64,000 bases of DNA from Lentinula raphanica. Its lineage: Eukaryota; Basidiomycota; Agaricomycetes; Agaricales; Omphalotaceae. This document shows, one piece after another, positions 56,575 to 64,000 of this stretch. A program made the translations under genes and the position numbers. A model generated the notes under the pieces. That model was not told the DNA's origin and made no database searches. It worked only from the letters and a program-made list of their open reading frames with translations. Positions within the stretch are counted from its first letter, which is position 1. Every line of letters starts with the position of its first letter. The stretch spans positions 1 to 64,000 of the forward strand of contig JANVFP010000003.1 of assembly GCA_027919835.1 (NCBI GenBank), in the 5' to 3' direction.

Positions 56575-59406
56575 TCACATCACACAACATGCCTGTGGAC
56601 AAAGATCAGGACACAACTGCTCGAACCAGCTTTCGCAGGTGGTCGAGTCTTGCGTCTTGATAGCGCCTCCTGCTCTTCGAATTTCTATCGTGTATTCCCT
56701 ATCAACTTCCCCGTTTTTAGGCACCTCGTACCACCATTTCAAAGTCTGACCCTGAATCGACCACTTCCCAGTGCTAACGGTGACCTCGACGTCTAGTACA
56801 TCCGGCTGCTCAGTCACCCCGTACCAGCCTAGCGTGGCGTTCATGAGCGTAGGCGTGGTGCTAGTACTAATTTCGGATGAAGTCGAAGCGACCCGGCCTT
56901 CCGAACCATTCAGAGTATCCTCGTCTATTCTGGAAAACCGCTGGCCGTCTTCCTGAGATGAAGATGAAGACAAAGATGAAATAAGCCGAGGATGTGCATA
57001 GTGAACCAAAGGCACGTATATTTCCGTCGCAGGGTCCCTCTCGTCGATCCCTTCCTCGTTTAGCTCATCTTCCGAACGAACGAGGATACTAAGCTGAAAC
57101 TTCGTGCTGCCGATATCGAACTGGATATTCGAGGGTTTCCCGACGACTTTGGTGGGCCAAGGCCGAGAGAAGGCTTTAACAGCTCGAGCACCATCTGTGA
57201 GGAAATCAAAAGGATTCTCTTTCCATCTCGACGTGATTTCGCTCCAGGTTTCCGAAGGACCGAGGGTAGCTAACGATAACGCAGAGGCGTCGGCAGCAGA
57301 AGGTTGGCGGAACACCCGGCCTTGGGATAGTTCGACTTTCTTCTTCAAAAGAACGGCTTGAGAATCGTCCCTGCCCATCCCAAACATGCTAGCCTCGTCG
57401 CTCTGTTGCTTCACCAAGTCCCCAATCGTTGGCGTACGCCCAGAAACACCAATATCATCCTGACTCCACAGACTCAGATCTTCCATATTCCACCCATCTC
57501 CCCACTGATAACTATGGTCAGGACAATACGTCCAAATCGTATAGTTGATAGCGTTCGTCCCATCCGCAGCGTTCAAGCTTGCGTCCAAAGCCCGCTCCTG
57601 ACGTGAATAATCACCTCGATATTTCCCGTCGTCTGTCCAGCCATAACTCCGTTTATCATCCATATCGTACGGGATACCAATCTCCCCAATGACGGTTGGG
57701 TAAGGACCAAGGGTGAGAGTATCATTTTTGAGCATGCCGAGTTGCTCTTGCAGACTCTTACGAATCGCACGTTCACCGATTTTGACGGCCTGGAGAGGCG
57801 TGGAGTATTTTCCTCGGATGACGCCTAGTGCGTCGGCGTTGAACCAGTTCCAGTGCCGTGTGATTAGGGTGAGTCCGTCGTAATAGTGACCGGCGTATGC
57901 GCAACGACCGTTTAGACCGTCAACGCCGTGTTCGTCGATAGATGGAGGAGGGGCGAATACCGGGGGTTGGATGAACATGATAGCTTCAGGATGAGAGGAT
58001 CTTATCCGTCTTGCGAACAATCGCCAGTGAGAACGCCAGTAATGCTCCACAAACTCAACAGTCGCTGACTCGCTTCCTATCTCGGAGGGATACCCATCAA
58101 TAGGCTGCCGTTCTTGGGGAACATAGCGGAAGTAATCCGGTCGTAGGACATCGCCCGTCTCTGTATCCCATACACCGTGTTGGGCCCATATGCACGTCCC
58201 GAGCTTCCAACTTGGATCTCTCCTCCAACCCCATTTCGGGTGGACACCGTCGGCATCTTCAATGCTCGGTTGAGCCCACATCTTGTCTCCTTTGGGGTCA
58301 ATGGTAACAGTCCCATTTTTCGATGGTCCGAACGTGCCAAAGTTCCAGTTCTCAACGGTTTGAGCGGTGCCCATGCCGAGGCGGAAGGACTGAGCAGGAG
58401 TAGGAGTAGGACCTTTCTTCAGAGTCGAGCCTTGCTTCGTCGGGTTGGAGTTGAGGTCTTCCCAACCGCAAAACCCTTCGAACGGTTCGTTCATACTGTC
58501 CCACCCAATGACACATTCCTCCATTAGGTCTCCGGCATCACGTATACGATCGGCCATCTGTCCCATAGCCTCGATATAATGTTCTTGTAGGTAGTCTTGG
58601 ATATTTTTACCTTCGATGATACATTTCGGCGCAAAATCACGACCGGCGAAGAACAAGGTGAACAGAGTCTGGGAGAATAGTCGACCGTAGTTGGTAGACC
58701 AGACCATTGCGGGTAAGGACGAGGGATCTGTTGCGGACGGGTTGGGATACTCGGAATGAATGATGGCAGCCTGTGTAGACGTGAGATTTCGCGGGTTGAT
58801 ACCGCATGCGACCAGTGTCCAGAAGGGAGCACCAGAACCACCGGAAAATCTTGACCACTAGTTTTTGACAGGCATGAGTTCAAATCCTGAAACCGAACGA
58901 ACTAAACCTCTTACAGCATCTTGATGAGGATCCATGTATACTTTAAACCCAAATTCCTTGCATCTGCGCAATACGCGCACAGTGTAGTCCATGAATTCGT
59001 AGTCGTACTTTCCGCTGAATTAACGCATCAGACTCAGAGTGTATGCTGGGTAATGAGTTGAGAGAACATACGGGCCTTCATGCTCTAGAGCTTCCCAGGT
59101 GATAGGAAACCGGAGCATGTTAAAACCCCACCCTCTCAGACGTGCCAGATGTACGTCAGCGGAGCCATCGTCAAGGTCTAGCGGTCTGCCTACGAATGTC
59201 TTGCCGCCATTTTCTGCTGCTTCCCAGAAATCGTCTAGTATGTAAGAAGGTTGATCGACAGGTGCTTTTGATGAGCCAGAGAGGTTGACTCCTCGGAGTA
59301 AGAGAGTTCTGCCAGCGCTGTCGACGAAGTTGCAGTCTAGTGTATGGATGAAGGAGGAAGTCGTAATGTTGCCAGTGGCGGGAGATATTGAAGGGACACT
59401 TGGCAT
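56575..59406 (-). CDS. EGH1: GH5 steryl-beta-glucosidase-like (EGCrP2/Egh1 type) with Cys-rich CaaX-like tail
   Basis: A family 5 glycoside hydrolase resembling fungal steryl-beta-glucosidases, which remove glucose from ergosteryl glucoside. The ATG at 59406 gives [12 protein letters not shown]; an early block is [18 protein letters not shown]. Exon 1 ends after [20 protein letters not shown]. Small exons give [11 protein letters not shown] joined to [15 protein letters not shown] long terminal exon contains [17 protein letters not shown] (acid/base Glu), a family insertion, [17 protein letters not shown] (nucleophile Glu), and [21 protein letters not shown] beta-rich C-terminal domain follows. 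The protein ends [12 protein letters not shown] at 56575, with five cysteines in the last twelve residues. CCVM fits the C-a-a-X prenylation pattern. Both catalytic Glu are present. The related glucocerebrosidase EGCrP1 is the main alternative. Confidence 0.82.
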
Positions 59407-59931
59407 TTTTTCGCCTAGAAGGGAGATATGATGACCGTCAAGGTCGTGCTGGAGATAATCAATGCAGTTGGGGAAGAAGATGAGGATGAGCTTAAATAGA
59501 GAGAGTGAACGATTGTGGCACCACCTTCTCCGGGCTCCCTGCCATAATGAGGAACGGCCCGGTTTTTGCTTACTCAAAAGTGATGACACCTCTTGTTTCC
59601 GGATTCCAATGGCACCAACCTTGTTGCGTACAACGTCGCCCACAACAGCGACGAGTACAGGACGAGTACGACTCGAGTACGACGACTTCATATGGCCTAT
59701 TGAAATATCTCCCACAAGGTCCTCACTGGTACTCATCGACTTCCATCATCTATAATCTGTTGCGGGCAGCGGAGAGCGAACTTAAGGAGTCGCCTGGAGT
59801 CGCCCACAGCACGAGGACGTATCGATCCAATCCTGAAGGAACTACCCGAGGCATCTGTATGGAAATCTGGATATATCAACCATCCAAAAAGCCTGTTATA
59901 AACGTCCAGTCAATCTGACTCCTTCACCAAA
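59407..59931. other. Divergent promoter region between GH5 and PP2C genes
   Basis: The start codons are 525 bp apart. No further gene was recognised. The minus-strand open frame that extends the GH5 gene upstream to 59736 lacks similarity and was not used. Confidence 0.5.
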
Positions 59932-61304
59932 ATGTCTCGACCCAATCTTTCCGTTTTCTCAGATACCTTCTTGACTCGAGTGATTGTTGAGAATTTTCAA
60001 GAAACTTCTGCTGTCACCCTCAAATCGCCCACTTTCTATTCGACTATCCCGAACCAAGATCGATACATCGTCGAGGAATGGAAGATGTCTGATGGACCGT
60101 GGACTTTCGCGGCTGTCTTCGATGGTATGTTGTTCTTCCTTAGGATCTGAATATCCTCATTAATCGACCGAATGTATAGGGCATGGCGGCACTGAAGCAG
60201 TAGATTTTGTTTCAAAGGAGATGCCCTCGACTGTGAAGAACTATCTTTCCTCCGCACTTGCTCAGAGTTCGAGTGTTCAAAACGATGTGTTAGATGAAAT
60301 ACTCCAAAGAGCATTCACGACACTCGACTCGCGTATCATCGACGGCTTCATGTCTCTCCTTCCCGAGAATCATGAATCTCTCACACCTGAGGAAATGATT
60401 CCAGTTTTCAGGGAACGCGCTCTTGATGTCAACGGGAAGCCTCGAGTTGAGATACGGCGCGCCCTCAGGGGCACGACAGCCACGGTTGCGTTGATAGATC
60501 CCTCCAACGGCGTGCATGTAGCCAGTGTTGGAGACAGCGACGCTTGTAAGTTCTTGTTGGATATACACAACGGCTGGGTTTGGTTACATTTACTAAAAAC
60601 TGCTTATAGATCTTTCAACGAAAGACTCCGATGGAAATTGGCAGTCCCAATTCCTAGGATCTGATTATCGGTTCAGCAGAACAGGCAATGCCGAGGTCGA
60701 ACGTGTCAGAGCTTTACATCCAGGAGAGGAGATGTGTGTGGTTGTGAATAGCGCTGGGATTGCAAGGGTGCTTAACTATATCATTCTCACAAGCGGTAAG
60801 GTTCTTTGTACTGTCCATCCTCCCCCGGTCATTGATCAGCTATACTGAACATCAGCTTTGGGAGACATACAATACAAGCTTCCCTCCCGATACAATCAGG
60901 TCTTGAACACAGTCGACCCTGTCAATGTTGATGAGCATATCATCAGACACACTCTCACTCCTCCGTATCTCACCAACATCCCGGTCGTCAAACACACCCG
61001 CCTTTCCAAGTCATCCGAGAAACACGGTCGCTATCTCATCCTCAGCTCTGACGGTCTTCTCGATCTTTACAAGCTGGTGCATAAAACAACTCATTCAGAA
61101 GGAGCCAAACGCTGTGCGTTATCTGCTTCTTTAGCGCAAGATAAAGGCCGACAGATGGCAGCTCAAGTGTTGTGGGATGCTTTAGGGGGCGATATTGACG
61201 ATAATGCGCTTGAAAAGGCTGTTGCAAAAACCTTGAAGGGTAAAGTAGACGATGTTACGGTCGTGGTCGTACCTCTTCCTTTTGAGCCACGGGTTCCTAC
61301 TTGA
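59932..61304 (+). CDS. PP2C-type protein phosphatase (pyruvate-dehydrogenase-phosphatase-like)
   Basis: A metal-dependent Ser/Thr phosphatase of the PPM/PP2C family. Exon 1 has the motif TIPNQDRYIVEEW and FAAVFDG, which joins to HGGTEAVDFVSKEMP across an intron, giving the metal-binding VFDGHGG. Exon 2 carries RRALRGTTATVALID and VASVGDSDA, with the metal Asp of GDS(D/R)A. Further exons give FSRTGNAEVERVRALHPGEE, and the terminal exon LILSSDGLLDLYK and GKVDDVTVVVVPLPF with the last two metal ligands, ending at 61302-61304. The usual SDGLWD is SDGLLD here. About 400 residues. The long linker and the placement of blocks resemble the [pyruvate dehydrogenase]-phosphatase/PTC5 group, but a mitochondrial target signal is not evident, so substrate is open. 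Confidence 0.8.
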
Positions 61305-61845
61305 CTTTTCCAGTGTCAGCTTTCACTTCTGTTCAATTCATGCGTTGAGCCCATCCGGGATCCACTCTTGAGCGCAGGGAGGCAGTTCATTGCATCATTG
61401 CACCATCGATACCTATGTAAACCCGTAGAAGCAGACAAGAAATATACGAGATTGTACATGTTCGTAGTTGATATGAGTAAATCATAGTAGACGATCTATC
61501 AACATACATAGGCTATAGCCGTAGTTCTTGTCATAACGAGAAACGGCTATAGGTTACTCAAAAGTAATGACACTTGGTGATTTTGAGCATCAACTGAGCA
61601 CAAGAAACACATAGATTCCACGCAGTACGTATGTTACATTTCACAGATTGATCATCGAAATACGAGAATCCAGACAGACGATATTCGTCACACGAGCAAG
61701 TACAAAGTAGATCCCAACACAAGATAACACAGACCGAGGTTTACAGAGTTCACACTGCAAGAATTCCAGATGAGTAGCCATGCTACCATCTCTTGTATCG
61801 AGATTCCAGCTGGAGGGATGATGGGACAAAATTTGCCCTGGGTAA
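61305..61845. other. Convergent intergenic region, no gene recognised
   Basis: 3' flanks of the PP2C gene (plus strand) and the repeat-protein gene (minus strand). GGCTATAGCCGTAGTTCTTG with a later AACGGCTATAGG forms a small imperfect hairpin near 61510-61555. Confidence 0.4.
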
Positions 61846-63181
61846 TCAGTCCAAATCCAGTCCACGTTCTCGGCTGTCTCCGTGGCGCCTAGCAGCAAGT
61901 CGAACTCGACTGTCTCCCCGTCCTCGTTCTTGGCTGTCACCGTGTCGGCGAGCAGCTAGGCGAACTCGACTGTCTCCTCGTCCTCGCTCTTGGCTATCTC
62001 CGTGCTTACGAGCAGCTAGGCGAACTCGACTATCGGCTCTACCCCTCTCCTGGCTGTCTCCGTGGCGCCTGGCAGCAAGGCGAACTCGACTGTCTCCTCG
62101 CTCCCGACTGTCACCATGTTTGCGGGCAACAAGACGAGTACGACTATCGCCTCTGCCTCTCTCCTGGCTGTCACCGTGTCGGCGAGCGGCAAGACGTACC
62201 CGACTGTCGCCTCGCTCCCGACTATCACCATGTTTGCGAGCAACGAGGCGGGTTCGACTGTCTCCTCGTCCTCGTTCTTGGCTATCTCCGTGGCGCCTGG
62301 CAGCAAGGCGAACCCGACTGTCGCCTCGCTCCCGACTGTCACCATGTTTGCGAGCAACAAGACGAGTACGACTATCACCTCGTTCTTGGCTGTCTCCATG
62401 CTTACGAGCAGCTAGGCGGGTTCGACTGTCACCTCGTCCCCTTTCTTGGCTGTCACCGTGACGGCGAGCGGCAAGGCGAACCCGACTGTCACCTCGTCCT
62501 CGTTCTTGACTGTCCCCGTGTCGGCGAGCAGCAAGGCGAACTCGACTGTCACCTCTTTCTTGGCTGTCACCGTGTCGGCGAGAAGCAAGACGAACACGAC
62601 TGTCACCTCGCTCTCCACTATCACCATGTCGGCGAGCGGCAAGGCGAACTCGACTGTCACCTCTGCCTCTTTCTTGGCTATCACCGTGTCGGCGAGCAGC
62701 AAGGCGCACTCTACTGTCACCTCGCTCTCCACTGTCACCGTGGCGGCGAGCAGCAAGGCGCACACGACTGTCACCTCGCTCCTGACTATCACCGTGGCGA
62801 CGAGCTTCGAGTCGAGTACGACTGCGTCCTCGCTCTTGACTATCACCGTGGCGGCGAGCAGCAAGGCGAGTGCGGCTGTCTCCTCGCTCCTGGCTATCAC
62901 CATGACGTCTTTTCTCGAACTGGTCAAAGACAAGGTTTTGATCAGGATTATTGTAGTTGTAAAGTAAGAGACGCAAGAGGGTTACTGACATCAACTACGA
63001 GAGAACGTCCAACGCGTTCATCCTCAGCACTAATTTCACGAGTGTTGGGATTGATCTGAAGGAATAAAAACACGATGAGGACTGAAAAAATATTTGCGTG
63101 GAGTGCTCTTACCGGGATAGCTGTGGTAGTGGACAGCACCGCAGCAAGGACGAAGATGACAAAGTTCTTCTTGAACAACAT
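61846..63181 (-). CDS. Secreted dibasic-repeat protein (putative Kex2-processed precursor), 19 RGDS-rich units
   Basis: Three exons. Exon 1 (ATG at 63181) gives a signal peptide, MLFKKNFVIFVLAAVLSTTT then AIP. Exon 2 encodes a short leader INPNTREISAEDERVGRSLV. Exon 3 begins FEKRR and then holds 18 full units and a partial nineteenth. The basic unit is RRHGDSQERGDSRVRLAA (18 residues); a 20-residue form has an extra GR before GDS. Each unit starts with RR (14 units) or RK (5 units), and 16 of 18 full units carry RGDS. The partial unit ends in SRERGLDLD and the stop at 61846-61848. Signal peptide, leader and dibasic-bounded repeats is the layout of Kex2-processed repeat proteins, including fungal RiPP precursors. 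The units lack Tyr, Trp and Cys, so a dikaritin-type ring is unlikely. An uncleaved structural wall protein is the alternative. Confidence 0.8.
61856..62900. repeat. Coding tandem repeat, 54/60-bp units, about 19 copies
   Basis: The repeat lies in exon 3 of the secreted repeat protein. Unit lengths are 54 or 60 bp, both multiples of three, so the array never shifts frame. The two lengths differ by a six-base insertion that encodes GR. Units 10-15 alternate 54 and 60 bp in an RK/RR pattern, pointing to duplication of two-unit blocks. Confidence 0.92.
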
Positions 63182-64000
63182 GATGATAAATCGTAAAAAG
63201 CGATAAGTAGAACCTCTGGGATGAGATGCTGGTTTTCTCGAAAACCAGGGAAAGTATTTATACCAAGCTGACAGAGATCCTTCGCAGATGGGTACGCCAA
63301 GTCGAAGGTGCGTCTTGCTTTCTGAATTGCCCATCAAGTAAAACGCACAAATCCAGAAATCGACGAACAAGAAAGCCATTTACCGGAGCGATTCCAGCTC
63401 GTGACAACCACTGCCACAGGGAAAGTATGGCACTTGTGGAAACCTTACTTCGTATATACACCGATTTGTTGATCAACATTGCTTGTTAACCTTGAGAAGG
63501 GGAAATAGATTCCCTCCGTATTGAAACTAAGAGAAGATTGATCCCGAGGAGCTCCAGAATGCAACAACAACGCCAAGTAGTTGTCGCAGGGAACTTCAAC
63601 AGCTTTTAGCATAAGGCCAAGGAAGTGACGTTGAGAAAGAAGACGTTAAAACGGATTCGAAGGATTCCCGGTATACTCCAGCTAGGAAATGTTTTCCCCG
63701 TGTTTTCCGGTAATACTGAACGCAATATAGACCCTTGCTTGATCGACATCCTGAGCCTCTTCCCGCTGAGAACTTTGGCGCGCTTTAAAAAAACCGTTGC
63801 TGCGCAGGAACGTCAACTCGTCCAAACGATGATGGAAAGCAGGTGCGCGGATTGCCGGGCTTGATCGTGAGCTTTATGCGCTTTCGAGTTATCGTACGAC
63901 GTGTGGAGTGGCTTGCTTGATATTGCTTTGTAGGTTCGAAAGAAAAAGAGACCTTCTTGGCGCGATGGTGTGACAGAGTTTCTTGTGCACATATGCCTGC
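63182..64000. other. Right window edge, upstream of the repeat-protein gene; possible partial gene
   Basis: The first few hundred bases should contain the promoter of the repeat-protein gene; TTTATACC at about 63255 is TATA-like on the other strand. At 63625-63864 a plus-strand frame encodes IDPCLIDILSLFPLRTLARF, which loosely recalls an F-box-like segment, but it has no ATG start and no clear continuation. Nothing firmer can be said. Confidence 0.3.

Noticed and set aside
59407..59736. N-terminal extension of the GH5 gene to 59736
   Set aside because: The extension is not family-like and would use up the divergent promoter; the Met at 59406 fits the usual start of the enzyme.
63625..63864. 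Frame resembling an F-box-like N-terminus
   Set aside because: It lacks an ATG start, the similarity is to a short hydrophobic pattern only, and no continuation was found before the window end.

Overview
The window is nuclear DNA of a filamentous basidiomycete, most likely an Agaricomycete. Genes are broken by many short GT-AG introns. The gene set includes expanded cytochrome P450s, DUF6533-like seven-helix proteins, a CPL1-like secreted protein, a KDZ transposase, a Tad-like LINE and a Ty1/copia element. No rRNA, tRNA or CRISPR was seen. Exon joins were inferred by eye, so gene ends are firmer than internal splice sites.

Layout. 1-2423: 3' part of a KDZ DNA transposase, followed by a GTTTAAAC-rich tandem repeat (2468-2593 and beyond). 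About 3000-6408 (minus): decayed Ty1/copia element missing its 3' end. 7041-8758 (minus): DUF6533-like membrane protein. 9255-9626: foldback (MITE-like) repeat. 9790-17628: P450, ERG26-type sterol dehydrogenase, second P450 with a damaged splice acceptor. 17888-21910: RPA34 and a THI20-type thiamine gene, divergently transcribed. 23062-24710: seven-helix membrane protein. 25005-28564 (minus): GH92 alpha-mannosidase. 29193-31501: two tandem isoprenylcysteine methyltransferase (ICMT) genes. 31733-42578: a third P450, split by a full-length 8.6 kb LINE (33374-41988) with a perfect 17-bp target-site duplication. 42580-42851: truncated third ICMT copy. 43728-47140: two secreted-protein genes. 47411-49321: SLC41/MgtE-type cation transporter. 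49580-55458 (minus): tandem pair of DAL5-type transporters. 56575-59406 (minus): steryl-glucosidase-like GH5 with a Cys-rich tail ending in a CaaX-like CCVM. 59932-61304: PP2C phosphatase. 61846-63181 (minus): secreted 19-unit dibasic repeat protein.

How genes may work together. The first half holds a possible oxidative/sterol pocket (P450, ERG26-type, P450). RPA34 and THI20 share a 143-bp divergent promoter and are housekeeping genes. The middle is an unstable segment of local duplication (ICMT x3, transporters x2) and retrotransposition. The most unusual item is the repeat protein near the right end: a signal peptide, a short leader, then 18 units of 18 or 20 residues plus a partial unit. 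Each unit begins at an RR or RK pair and 16 of the 18 full units carry RGDS. This is the architecture of a Kex2-processed repeat precursor, as known for fungal RiPPs, pheromones and repellents, but no obvious tailoring enzyme lies in the window.
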